From contig BFEA01000228.1 in assembly GCA_003427395.1 (NCBI GenBank), positions 2,210,040 through 2,243,842 of the forward strand: a DNA stretch of 33,803 bases. Reading direction: 5' to 3'. Source of the stretch: Chara braunii (lineage: Eukaryota; Streptophyta; Charophyceae; Charales; Characeae). How positions within the stretch are numbered: position 1 is the stretch's first letter; each line of letters begins with the position of its first letter. The position numbers and the translations under genes were made by a program. Positions 20,681 through 29,529 of this stretch are shown here, piece after piece. The notes below the pieces were generated by a model, which made no database searches, had not been told where the DNA came from, and saw only the letters and a list, made by a program, of their open reading frames with translations.

Positions 20681-20765
20681 CCATGGCATCATTGATCTCT
20701 GGCATGTTTGTTCCTTTCTTTTTTTTTCCCCTTCAGGTAGACCACCGGCACCGGTGCCACTTCGG

Positions 20766-20823
20766 AAATTCCCACTGCAGGTACCCTCACGCAGAAATTC
20801 CCACTGCAGGTACCCTCACGCAG
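20766..20823 (+). repeat. 29-bp perfect tandem duplication
   Basis: AAATTCCCACTGCAGGTACC plus nine further bases occurs twice with no spacer, at 20766-20794 and 20795-20823. The lack of mismatches implies a recent duplication or slippage. Confidence 0.9.
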
Positions 20824-20894
20824 AACACGCTCGGGAAATAGCGGCGCGCAGTGGGCAGGTAGCTTCGGGATTTTAGGTGTGGGTGTACTGGTGG

Positions 20895-21300
20895 TTTAAA
20901 CTGACAACATTGAACTGGACTGACACCAGATCTGACACGACAGACCGGGACAGGACTGACAAACAGAACAGGAACCGCAAATACATCCTGTGCGCAGGCT
21001 CAAGACCCACGGTCAACTGCAGGCCGAAGTCAGAGGGAACAGTCAAACCATTGACGACCTACTGACGACAAGCAGACTGACAAACACAAGCTGACTTCAA
21101 GACGGATTACAGACTGACAGACCTGACAGACTCGTTCTGATTGAATGACGGACTGACGTTAGAGGGACAGGTCGCCGGAACTCACTCGATCAAGGTCTTG
21201 ATTGGAGAGACTGTCGCCGGTCAACTCTGACCGAAATACAGGGACCTGGCTGACTTACTGTTGGTCGGCGTCTAAACTGAATCCTCACTGAAGTTCCAAT
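20895..21300. repeat. ACTGACA-rich degenerate minisatellite
   Basis: ACTGAC(A) or close variants recur about ten times between 20895 and 21265, for example at AACTGACAAC, GGACTGACACC, GGACTGACAAAC and AGACTGACAGACC. It is irregularly spaced and non-coding. A similar short motif occurs near 19965. Confidence 0.5.
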
Positions 21301-21380
21301 CAATCTCCGCAAACGAATTGCCGACGATTTTCCATAAATTGGTATTCCCTAGAGGGTCTGCAAAACCAGTGGACGGCCAA

Positions 21381-21458
21381 GCAGGCTGAGCCTGCCACTT
21401 TGAGGGTTGCCGTAACCCTCAGGTCACCGGTAGACTAATTAGGATTGACGTCCTAATT
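21381..21458. repeat. Three consecutive perfect hairpins
   Basis: GCAGGC-TGA-GCCTGC (21381-21395), GAGGGTT-GCCGT-AACCCTC (21402-21420) and AATTAGGA-TTGACG-TCCTAATT (21437-21458). All three stems (6, 7 and 8 bp) are perfect and have short loops. No gene boundary is known here. Confidence 0.8.
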
Positions 21459-21473
21459 GGTGTCGGGGCCAAC

Positions 21474-21777
21474 TCAACCGGGTGACGCACCAATCAAGCA
21501 GCAACTATCACTGTCATCGATGTTGAAGATAACGGGCACCGCCCCAAACCGCGAACCGCCGGCCAGATAGTTGATGGCCAACAAATTAGTCTCGTAGATG
21601 ACGCCGATACCAACTGTTATGTGCCTGATTGAAATGACGAGATACAGCATGGCATCCACATGTTCCCATACACATGCGCAACGACAAGATATCTTGGAGA
21701 GAGCAATTCACACCACACTGGATGAGCGAATACATAGTGGAATCACTTAAACCAAAAATAGAATTGAAATTACTCAA
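21474..21777 (-). pseudogene. Unrecognised coding-like fragment, frameshifted
   Basis: Two overlapping - strand frames share this interval. One has FGLSDSTMYSLIQCGVN and HAVSRHFNQAHNSWYRRHLRD. The other has GVIYETNLLAINYLAGGSRF. The helix-rich first part is weakly reminiscent of the N-terminal region of PIF/Harbinger transposases, but no catalytic DDE residues can be seen, so I do not assign it. It may be a fragment of a transposon ORF with a frameshift near 21600. Confidence 0.25.
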
Positions 21778-21840
21778 TTCTCATCAATATCCCGCTCCCT
21801 CCAGCCAATCAATGCTCCATTATTTCCAAGAATCCCAACC

Positions 21841-22182
21841 ATGTTATTAACATCCACAAACCAACTAAGAAGAGAGCTTCAACAAGTAAGGGAGACTTCT
21901 TCTTCCTCCCGACCTCAAGCTCACAGCTATGGCGCAAGCATGCGCCCAACCTATCAAGCCCATCAAGCGCCACCAACCCTCCTGAACCTGACACGCTACT
22001 CAGCAGTCCAAACTCGATGCCCACTGCAGATGAAGTGTCCGCTCAACAGGGCAGGGTAGCTCCCAAGGACGAAGAAGAAGAGGACCAGCGCTTGATGAAG
22101 AAGGAGATGGCTGCCACTTTGACAAACACTTGCAAGAAGGGTTTCAATGGCGACCCTTCCTATCCCCAAGTGCACAGGTGAG
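21841..22182 (+). pseudogene. Unrecognised coding-like segment
   Basis: A + strand frame, MLLTSTNQLRRELQQVRETS then SSSRPQAHSYGASMRP, appears to continue after a frameshift near 21975. It continues as EPDTLLSSPNSMPTADEVSA and then APKDEEEEDQRLMKKEMAAT to a stop near 22182. Acidic/Pro/Ser-rich and probably disordered. It could be an exon or a gag-like fragment; no family is recognised. Confidence 0.25.
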
Positions 22183-22700
22183 ATGAGGCGCCTCACAGCG
22201 CTCAGGGCCTGATGCCCAGCGCAGTCACAACACGAGCCAGGAAGCCACAGCTATGGAGGACAGCCCTAGCAGGATGAAGATGATGCCGCAAGTGAAATAA
22301 CGCAGCACCCAAACAGCACGTGACCTCCAGCAGCACTTCGTGGAAAACACATGACGAGACAGAACCCGTTTTCCCTTGCCCTTGACACTTTTGCAGACTG
22401 CTGTTTCCCTGACTCCACAGCCTACAGCCTAGGAACAACAGCCTATAGCCTAGGACCCAATCTAGACCTAAAATTGGCAAAAGGGGAGGACAGAAACCAC
22501 AAAGGACAAAGCACAGAGACCTAGTGGTATTACAGCTAGCTTACAGAGACAACTCCAAACAGACCTAGGGATCAAGCCCAGTTGGGCTCTCACACAAAAA
22601 AAACACAGCAAACAAAACAGGTCACGGGATCGAATCTCGGAGAGCTCAAAACAAGGCAACATCAAACAAAGTTAGTGCGCAGCCCGCATGCCACTGCAAT
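22183..22700. other. No recognisable feature
   Basis: Non-coding; ACAGCCTA(C/T)AGCCTAGGA is duplicated near 22421-22455. Confidence 0.4.
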
Positions 22701-22705
22701 TATCC

Positions 22706-23170
22706 TTGGAGTAATTTGGAAAGTATTTCTTGACGCCTCTCTGGCTCTTGCTTGATTAACAGCTGCACTTTTCGCCAGTCTGCCTGGTATTCTGTATCCA
22801 AGCCTTGTTTGAGGTCTTCCCAGGCCTGCTCCAGTGACACCTCCTACTTGTCAATTGTTTCCTTGCATCTCCTTTTCCAGACAACCACAGTACTACCATC
22901 TTCACCCGAATAGAACTCCCGGTCATTATAGCGGTATCGGGACTGAAAATCATACCAAATACAGCTATAATGAACGGGCATTCTAAAAGGGTGAAGACTG
23001 TAGCGGGCACAGTCCTGTGGAATTTGAGGATCCATTTCTCCCGTGTCGTTGGTCAGACGAAACGTGATAGCAGGCCCAGCTGATCCTCTAACGGCGCCTG
23101 ACCTGTAGTATCAACCCTCCTCAATTCTCCCCTCGTCACAGACTGCGCAACATTCATCAAAGTCTTGTCT
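22706..23170 (-). pseudogene. Unrecognised decayed coding sequence
   Basis: On the - strand a single frame is open for about 155 codons except for stops near 23105, 22844 and 22706. It reads DECCAVCDEGRIEEG (Cys-rich), RGSAGPAITFRLTNDTGEMD, DCARYSLHPFRMPVHYSCIW, then YDFQSRYRYNDREFYSGEDG, VVVWKRRCKETID, and a helical Glu/Gln/Lys-rich tail (QADWRKVQLLIKQEPERRQE). Composition is protein-like, with well-spaced Trp, Tyr and Cys. I recognise no family. It may be an exon of a host gene or a transposon protein. Confidence 0.35.
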
Positions 23171-24109
23171 ATTCACCTGTGCTCTTCTCTTTGCCAGTCA
23201 CTGGTTCATCGGAAGTGCTAAATAGACTAACAGCCACTGCATGCTTGGACCCTTGTGTTGCGAATTGCCAGCACGGATGCCCAGCGTATCTTGACCATAG
23301 CTGTCATTTGTCCGGGCAGGAGTCGATCACAGCGTTGAAGTAGGGAGTTCTGAGTATTTGCAGAACGCCTGCGCAGTCTATAGCCTAGTCATGTAGTGTA
23401 GTCAAGTATAGTTACTCATCGGTCCACGTGACCCGCCGTGGTGGGGAGTTTCCACGCCCATTCTGCCGGATCGAATTCGAGGTTCTGCAATGATGTGGAT
23501 TGCTTGAATATCCTGAAGTCCTCGTCCTCCACCATGCAAAACTTTCAAAGATAGCGCAGCCTGACCACTCACTGCCTGTGTCCGGGCGGTTCTGTTTATC
23601 CTGCTGACCGTCAAACCCACTTCCTCTATGTCACGCAAGCCCATTGGCCCCCATTGGCTCGCAGGAACTGTCTGCCTGATGAAAGACAGGGTGACCGTTG
23701 GGGGTTCCTCCCAATCCCAGGTAGCCCAATCTCCGGTCCGCCAGGAAGGTGGTACTGTATTTTTTTCACTTCTTGCAGCTTCTTTTGCCTCTTGGTTGTT
23801 GTCTTTTCCATGCCTTGTGTCTTGCCTGCCCTCATGCCTCCCCCTTCCCCTCTAGCCTATGTGTTGCCTTGCCGCTTTTCCCTGCATGTGTCTTGTCTGT
23901 TGTTTCTTGTTTTCTCCCTGTTTTATGGGCCTGTTTGTCTGTTGTTTGCTCTTGTTTCACTCATGTACTTGTGCTGCTTCTGTTTACTGTTTTGTGCACT
24001 CAAGAGCTATGTGAGAAATGTCTTCGAGTCTTTGCACATGAGCATCTCCTTGGACAGCATTGATCGGAGTGCAACTATGTTGTACCCGGATAACTGTTAT
24101 ACGTGTTTT
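23171..24109. other. Mostly non-coding; one unassigned 80-codon frame
   Basis: A - strand frame at 23402-23644 (VGLTVSRINRTARTQAVSGQ...) is protein-like in composition but unrecognised. The 23750-24060 part is CT-rich on +, giving a Phe/Leu/Cys-rich frame that I regard as compositional. Confidence 0.3.
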
Positions 24110-24166
24110 CACACACATCTACACACACACACACACACACATCTACACACACATCTACACACACAC

Positions 24167-24200
<34 letters not shown>
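24110..24200. repeat. (CA)n microsatellite with CATCTA interruptions
   Basis: CA repeat interrupted four times by ATCTA, giving a compound array. The Thr/His-rich frame over it is an artefact. Confidence 0.95.
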
Positions 24201-24202
<2 letters not shown>

Positions 24203-24288
24203 CAACCTCCTGATGAGTCGCTGAAAGTCTGACGAAGCAGTCTGGCACAGTCATGCTTTTTTCGTGGAGTTGTGTATGGCGAACCTGG

Positions 24289-24356
24289 CAACACACACAC
24301 AACCACACACAAACATGCACACACACACCCCCACCCCCCCCACATGCATACACACT
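24289..24356. repeat. Imperfect (CA)n/C-rich array
   Basis: CA repeats interrupted by AACC, AAACATG and a C-rich stretch; low complexity. Confidence 0.85.
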
Positions 24357-24579
24357 GTAATATATCTCTGATCTCCCCCCCTTTCCTGCAACAACTGCAC
24401 ATGGCACGTGTCCCCCACCTTGTGCGTGCTCATGGTATACCAGCACACCATCCTGAACCGCATTGCTCCACCGCAAGTATACCACCCACTCCAGAATGCA
24501 ATCACCGCACAGAGTAGAACTTAATGAATGGATAGATGGAGTGTGTAACTCATCATGATGTCCTTTTCCCCCAAACTGT

Positions 24580-24660
24580 GGCTACATGTTCAGCAGTGCT
24601 GACACATCCACCACCAACCAGGAAATCTCTGCCTTGACTGTGACAGCGAAGAACTCCACC
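24580..24660 (-). pseudogene. Remnant of beta-helix gene membrane tail (copy 4)
   Basis: The - strand reads FFAVTVKAEISWLVVDVSAL then LNM and a stop. It aligns with VAVTGVSAMVLVLDVAALLYM of the intact gene at 26242-28761. The nucleotide match is clearest at CATGTTCAGCAGTGCTG (compare CATGTACAGCAGTGCTG at 26285). The intracellular part is lost. A duplicated, decayed 3' end is the simplest reading. A + strand exon also overlaps it, so some caution is needed. Confidence 0.45.
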
Positions 24661-24972
24661 GGCCAGAAAGAGAGGTGCAACAGCACAATCGGCAAGACCA
24701 CCAACCCGACTGAACAAGTATGGGCGACGACGAAACTGTTCATGGAGACCGATATCCGGTGTCAATGGAAGAAGGTCAGATTCCAAGTTCAACAAAACCC
24801 AGAGCAACAGCAAGAGTTGATATCCAACTTCAGGAGGGTGTGGCTGGTCCAAGGAAAGATAGCGGAGATTGAGGCTCTACAAATCAGATGGAAGGACTGG
24901 CACAACTCGACGACCCCCCAGAGAAAGACAACTTCCGTTCAGGAAGAACAACAGAACTTCAGGGTGACATAA
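24661..24972 (+). CDS. Possible exon of coiled-coil protein, copy 1
   Basis: The + strand frame (open from 24586) encodes QWKKVRFQVQQNPEQQQELI, then KIAEIEALQIRWKDWHNS, TSVQEEQQNFR and a stop after VT. It is helical and charged, like a coiled coil. The AGG|GTGACA at 24967-24972 is a plausible 5' splice site in phase 0. It would join to GCT at 25442, giving NFR-AQIALDLRGKVDAW and a terminus SARRKEA. The part from KIAEIEAL onward recurs 372 bp downstream. No family is recognised; whether it is expressed is unknown. Confidence 0.35.
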   Translation, partial: GQKERCNSTIGKTTNPTEQVWATTKLFMETDIRCQWKKVRFQVQQNPEQQQELISNFRRVWLVQGKIAEIEALQIRWKDWHNSTTPQRKTTSVQEEQQNFRVT

Positions 24973-25036
24973 GACTCTTCAGGCTCAATTCATAGTGTTG
25001 TCTCTTTGCGCCTCTAGCTTTATTGCTTCACTGACA

Positions 25037-25374
25037 GAATCTGCTTGAGGGATCTGAGAGGAAACTCAGAGAAGAGTGAGCTAACAGTCAATCCGCCATG
25101 GCAATGGAGCAATCAATGTTGTTCGGGGACTCTGCGGCCAGACGAAAGGGAGAGTGGGTGAGTTGATTGATGTAAGCTGTTTATATTGGAGGAGGGGGGG
25201 GAAGCAAAGGAGCGGGTGGTAGGCGGCAAGGTAGCAGACATACAGGCCTCTCATGTACTGTGGAAAGACTGGCACAATTCAGAAGCCGGTCTGAGAAGGC
25301 AGAGGTTCCAGCCTGAAGGTGGACAAGAACCACAATGGGCTACGTTAAATCCTGTGGCCAAAGGCGCCGTATAG
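25037..25374 (+). pseudogene. Tandem duplicate of coiled-coil exons
   Basis: 25037-25158 resembles the terminal exon at 25442-25563: ANSQSAMAMEQSMLFG versus ADSQSSAMLEQSTLFRG, both ending ARRK. It has a 2-base length difference that breaks the frame. 25207-25341 resembles the exon at 24835-24969: KVADIQASHVLWKDWHNS versus KIAEIEALQIRWKDWHNS. Together with its neighbours this makes two tandem [exon a - exon b] units with a period of about 370-405 bp. Confidence 0.5.
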
Positions 25375-25441
25375 TCATGTTCTATAATGACGGCTGTCTC
25401 CATCGTCTAACCATTTGTTGCATTTACGATAAATACGACAG

Positions 25442-25564
25442 GCTCAGATAGCTCTGGACCTGAGAGGAAAGGTAGATGCATGGCAAGCTGACAGTCAATC
25501 CTCTGCAATGCTCGAGCAATCAACGCTGTTCAGGGGTCTTTCGGCCAGACGGAAGGAAGCGTGA
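25442..25564 (+). CDS. Possible terminal exon of coiled-coil protein
   Basis: After a CGACAG acceptor-like site, the frame AQIALDLRGKVDAWQADSQS continues through EQSTLFRGLSARRKEA to TGA. It is in phase with the proposed donor at 24969 or with an exon a copy near 25341. A helical C-terminus of an unrecognised protein. It is a prediction only. Confidence 0.35.
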   Translation, partial: AQIALDLRGKVDAWQADSQSSAMLEQSTLFRGLSARRKEA

Positions 25565-25734
25565 GGGTGTTCTTATTGTAATTTCTGACTTGCCGGTGGA
25601 ATAGGAACCGGACTGATGCTCCCCAGATGGATATGGAGCCAGGTCCATAAGGACCTGTTTAAAGAAAAAGAAAAAAAAAACTTGTTGAATGCAAAAAGTT
25701 CAAAAAATAAATCAGCAAGTGGATAGATCAATGA

Positions 25735-25797
25735 TGACTGATCATGATCTGGTGCTCTTCTGCACTTTCTCCACATGTGCGGCAGTGCTGCGGGATC
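25735..25797 (-). pseudogene. Remnant of beta-helix gene tail (copy 3)
   Basis: The - strand reads LDPAALPHMWRKCRRAPDHD, aligning with LDVAALLYMQKKHRRGRYRD of the intact gene (same spacing of LD-AAL--M--K-RR-----D). It contains the cytoplasmic Arg-rich tail but not the membrane segment before it. Confidence 0.5.
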
Positions 25798-25957
25798 CAA
25801 CTCCAAAAAGACATTCTATACATTTGCCACAGCAGTGGCGGACCTTCATTAGAGAAAACAGACTCACAGCACAATACAGTAAGAGACTGTAAGACTTGTC
25901 AAATGGACGGATGATTGAGCAAATGGACGGATAACGAGTTGTTCCCGCCGAGCGTGA

Positions 25958-26068
25958 TCCAAAAGTATGACAGTGCTGTGGCTGCTGCCGCATCCATTAT
26001 TAAGAGTATAGGTGAAACAGTGGTCACCACAATCAGTGGTGTGATGGGTGTGTCTGTTTCTGGGGGCT
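25958..26068 (-). pseudogene. Remnant of beta-helix gene tail (copy 2)
   Basis: The - strand reads ETDTPITPLIVVTTVSPILL then IMDAAAA, aligning with EKGAPIVPLVAVTGVSAMVL and VLDVAAL of the intact gene. The hydrophobic segment is retained and the Arg-rich tail is lost. It lies 220 bp downstream of the intact gene. Confidence 0.6.
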
Positions 26069-26241
26069 GCTATGAATCCATCAGCGGATGGGCCTCGCTC
26101 CACCACTCATCCCTCTGGATACACTTGGCCTTCTGGACAAGGTGCATCCGGAGTAGTCCAACATTTTGAATGAACCGGGACGATTATGAGCTCCAGATAC
26201 ATGTAGAGTGTTCTGTCGTGGAGCGAGGCGTCATGGTTGCA

Positions 26242-28761
26242 TCAAGAGGAGTCCCGATATCGTCCCCGTCTGTGCTTTTTCTGCATGTACAGCAGTGCTG
26301 CAACATCCAATACTAGGACCATTGCTGAAACGCCTGTGACAGCAACAAGTGGTACAATGGGTGCACCTTTCTCAGAGTCTGGCAGATTCTCTGATGATCC
26401 TGATTGTGGAGATTTGGTTCCCATCACCTCCGCATTGCCTGCGACAGGTGGAGGTGGGGGGTCCGGCACGAGCTTAACACCATCAGGCCTGACGAACCCC
26501 AGCAACCAAGCTATCCGGTCACTCCTCTCCTTCTGTTGGTTTCTTGTTGCTGCCCAAATGTCTTGCAGCGCAGAGAGCTTCCTCTGCACCTCCCGCCACT
26601 GCATCAACTTACAAACTGTGCTATAATCCTCGAACGTATCTATATAGTCAACCCATTTATACATCGTAACGAGGGTGTCGTTGTACACATCACCACCTAT
26701 TGGAGCCCTTGCAATCGTCTGGAACTGCGGTCTAAGCAGAATATCCGTCAAGGTCTCTGGGCAAAAGGTGTTGTTTGTGTCCCGTCCTACATACGACTTG
26801 GCATATCTAGAGTTAATCCGCCGGGGGTTGTCCCAGGCAATAAACATGAGTATGCACTCTCCACCACCAATCAAGTTGCTGTACATGTTGAAAACGACAT
26901 TAGGGTTTATACTAGCTTCAACCCCCAGTTCTATCCCACATCCCGGGCTGTTGAATACAAAATTGTCAGCCCATAGACCACTCATTGCCCTGTGTAGTCG
27001 TATGGCGGCCCCCCTCCTGATGTCCATGATGGTATTGTTGACGACTTCGAACCTCGTGGTTGCATTCCCATCCAAATAGATGCCATGGGTCGCCTCGTAC
27101 CTGCCGTTTTCCAGAGAGCACATTATCGCCAGCTCGTTGCCATACCCTTCAGTGATGTAGTTGTCCCTTACCACCTTCATTCCATTGAAAGCCGCTGTCT
27201 TAAATATGTAAACCCCGGCCCCATCACTGGTCGTACGACAGAAGTCGTAGATGATGTTGCCTTGGATAAGATTGTAGCTGAACCAGACTCCGTAACACGC
27301 CGACCACCCCACGTTGTAAACCACGTTGCCAATGATGTTGTTGGCGTAGATACCTATGCCTCGCGACCAGCCACAAATGTACCCAACATGATGGACCACA
27401 TTCCTTCTTGCCATATATGTTGACATCGTGGACTGGGCATCAGTTTGAAGGAACCCATGGATTCCATTACCAATCATCCACCCAATGTCGTTGCCCTCCA
27501 CCAACATTACACCTCGCGGAACGGGCACGTGCACACCATGCCAGCATTTTTGGATGACGTTCCTCCTGAATGTCACGTTCCACGTTGCGTTGTCATCGTT
27601 ACGTTCGTAGTACTCGGTTCGCATTCCTGTCTGCGTCTTTTCGACTCGCAGGTTCTCAACAATTATGTTCTGGCTTCCAGCGCGGATTAGCACCCCTTGC
27701 TGTGAAAAATCCGTGACCAAGTCGATAACTTTGATGCTAACCCTGTGCTCTGCAATTGGGTACACGTACAGACGTCGTTCCACATTGTCAAAAAACGCTT
27801 CGCGTGGAGCATCCAGCAGCTGTAGTGGCCCTTCGAAGTACGCGCCCCCGGAGAAGCACTCTTGCTCTGTGAAGAATGAGGCCCCCTTGTGGTATTTCAC
27901 ATCGCATCGTCCCCAGTCAAATGCCCACCTGCGTATGATTGCCCGTGAACCATTAAGAAACCCATCAGGAAACTTTGCATTCAAATACGACTTTGGCGCA
28001 CTCATCTCCCATTCTCCATCAACGCTTTTCCCTATGCTCTGGAACCGGCACCAGAACTCACCCGCACTACCTCTTGTTTCCATCGGGTTCACATAGTTTG
28101 GAATTCGGGGAGCGTGGTACAGAAGATCATTAATGAAGATACCCCAGTACTGAACATCTTGGCCTCTGGGGATGAATGCGGAAAGATCGGCGACCAAGAC
28201 ATTCTTGTTGGCAGCCCATTTAACCCATCGAACTACCGATCCCGGGATTCGCACCCCAGGGTTGACCAACGGATGTATACCCCTTGGAACATCTTTATTG
28301 CAGGTGTAGGAGCTGACAACAACAGGTAGATCAGGCGTACCCCTTCCGTACACCTCTAGCTTCTCATTGAACCAAGCATCACCTCTACAGAGAAGCAAAT
28401 TGTCACCCGGTCGAAGTGATAACCTAGCCGCCTTGGAAAGGGATTTCCAAGGCGTCGATGATTTCTGAGCCTGCTGCTCGCTCAAGCTATCGTCCCCCAT
28501 TGTTGATGAGAAGTAGTATGAAGTCTTAGCGCCAAATGCCAAAGTCGCCAGTGTGCTAAGAAGAAACCCAACCAACACTGAGTTTCTTATCAGACTCCAC
28601 TGCTGATGCATTCCTCCTCCTCCTCCTCCTTCTCCTCCTCCTCCTCCTCCTCCCACAACAGCTGCTGCAGATCCAAATGCCAACCAGCATTGGTGAAAGC
28701 ACCATGAGGATGAAGAGGAGGAGGACGGGGGGAAAGAGGAGGAGGTCATGGTAGACCACAA
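26242..28761 (-). CDS. Membrane-anchored right-handed beta-helix protein
   Basis: An intact, intronless 839-codon frame, likely an extracellular carbohydrate-active or wall-associated protein of the pectate-lyase/PbH1 beta-helix superfamily. Residues 1-50 are a Ser/Gly low-complexity stretch coded by a GGA/TCC microsatellite. The Met at residue 51 (codon 28611-28609) begins a standard signal peptide, MHQQWSLIRNSVLVGFLLST followed by LATLAFGA, so translation probably starts there. Residues 101-155 hold TPWKSLSKAARLSLRPGDNL and an LLCRGDAWF motif, common ahead of secreted beta-helix domains. Residues about 355-655 show many N-[IV]-type rungs (RRNVIQKCWHGVHV, ANNIIGNVVYNVGW, NLIQGNIIYDF, VNNTIMDIRRGAAIRLH). 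Several N-glycosylation sequons are present (391, 395, 566, 576, 663, 694). Residues 766-772 are a Pro run. Residues 800-826 are a transmembrane helix followed by KKHRRGRYRDSS, giving type I topology. Catalytic residues cannot be assigned by eye, so the substrate is unknown. Decayed copies of its tail lie downstream. Confidence 0.85.
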   Translation of the reverse strand: MWSTMTSSSFPPSSSSSSSWCFHQCWLAFGSAAAVVGGGGGGGEGGGGGGMHQQWSLIRNSVLVGFLLSTLATLAFGAKTSYYFSSTMGDDSLSEQQAQKSSTPWKSLSKAARLSLRPGDNLLLCRGDAWFNEKLEVYGRGTPDLPVVVSSYTCNKDVPRGIHPLVNPGVRIPGSVVRWVKWAANKNVLVADLSAFIPRGQDVQYWGIFINDLLYHAPRIPNYVNPMETRGSAGEFWCRFQSIGKSVDGEWEMSAPKSYLNAKFPDGFLNGSRAIIRRWAFDWGRCDVKYHKGASFFTEQECFSGGAYFEGPLQLLDAPREAFFDNVERRLYVYPIAEHRVSIKVIDLVTDFSQQGVLIRAGSQNIIVENLRVEKTQTGMRTEYYERNDDNATWNVTFRRNVIQKCWHGVHVPVPRGVMLVEGNDIGWMIGNGIHGFLQTDAQSTMSTYMARRNVVHHVGYICGWSRGIGIYANNIIGNVVYNVGWSACYGVWFSYNLIQGNIIYDFCRTTSDGAGVYIFKTAAFNGMKVVRDNYITEGYGNELAIMCSLENGRYEATHGIYLDGNATTRFEVVNNTIMDIRRGAAIRLHRAMSGLWADNFVFNSPGCGIELGVEASINPNVVFNMYSNLIGGGECILMFIAWDNPRRINSRYAKSYVGRDTNNTFCPETLTDILLRPQFQTIARAPIGGDVYNDTLVTMYKWVDYIDTFEDYSTVCKLMQWREVQRKLSALQDIWAATRNQQKERSDRIAWLLGFVRPDGVKLVPDPPPPPVAGNAEVMGTKSPQSGSSENLPDSEKGAPIVPLVAVTGVSAMVLVLDVAALLYMQKKHRRGRYRDSS
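28612..28680. repeat. (TCC)n microsatellite inside predicted N-terminus
   Basis: A TCC/TCT run on + gives poly-Gly/Glu on the - strand just before Met51 of the beta-helix protein. This supports it being 5' untranslated or a variable leader. Confidence 0.8.
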
Positions 28762-29360
28762 CGTTCAAACTCACAATGACAAGACAGCTTTCAGGCGCAC
28801 AAGGGCAGTAACTGGCCCATAAAGGTCAGGGATGGCGCCAAGGAACGCTACTCGGTAGCCACGATGTTGCTGCCATTCAACTGACATCTCAGCTCCGCAA
28901 ATGACCACTTCTCATTTCTGATGCCGCTCAGCCTAACCGTATGAAGAAATCACTTCAGCCACATCCTCCACTTGCAGCCACAGACACCATTCTAACCATG
29001 GAGGCGAGTCCAGTCCGCTCCAACAGTGTTGCCAACACCCATAATTTTGACTGCATTTACAAAGAGGATCACACTCATTATTCTCGTCAAAAGCCAATAT
29101 CACCAGACCTGCAATGAGCCCAGACGTGATGATACTCGTCCACATTACCAGTCCATATGATTATCGATCTGCTGATGAATGACAAACATTCGCAATGTGT
29201 GTGATGATAGAATGAGGTGAGAATCATACACAGACGAAGGAGGAGAGAGGGGGAATAGACAAAGGAGAGAGAAGAAGACAACAGCCCACTTCTGCTTCGG
29301 GTTCCTCCTCCTCCTCAACACCTCATCAATCAATAGTCTGAATACAATGTCTGAAGTTCT
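28762..29360. other. Upstream region of beta-helix gene
   Basis: No supported gene. A - strand frame at 28933-29145 starts with a hydrophobic, signal-like segment (MWTSIITSGLIAGLVILAF) but resembles nothing known and is short; it could be an unrelated exon. No TATA box can be placed with confidence. Confidence 0.3.
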
Positions 29361-29369
29361 TCCTCAATG

Positions 29370-29385
29370 TGCCACGTGGCACGTC
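29370..29385. promoter_or_regulatory. G-box palindrome TGCCACGTGGCA
   Basis: A perfect 12-bp palindrome with a CACGTG core, overlapping a second ACGT (GGCACGTC). CACGTG cores are bound by plant bZIP and bHLH factors. It lies about 610-760 bp upstream of the beta-helix gene start, depending on which start is used. Function is inferred only from the motif. Confidence 0.4.
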
Positions 29386-29529
29386 AATCTGTCTACATCA
29401 GCAACTGGAGAGTATCGTCATCAACCAGGTACGTATCCTCAATAACCACAGTCTTGATCCCCTTCCGAAGTGACGAAGAATCAGAACAGCCTCATCAATC
29501 TCGCAGCCCGCCACATCATCAATCATATA

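Noticed and set aside
21474-21777. PIF/Harbinger transposase
   Set aside because: Only a vague helix-rich resemblance; no DDE motif and the frame is broken, so I left it unassigned.
26404-28096. Several + strand frames of 80-190 codons
   Set aside because: All are antisense to the intact beta-helix gene and lack family features.
29087-29333. Short - strand frames with hydrophobic starts
   Set aside because: 60-70 codons, no known motif, no conserved continuation; not enough support for a gene.
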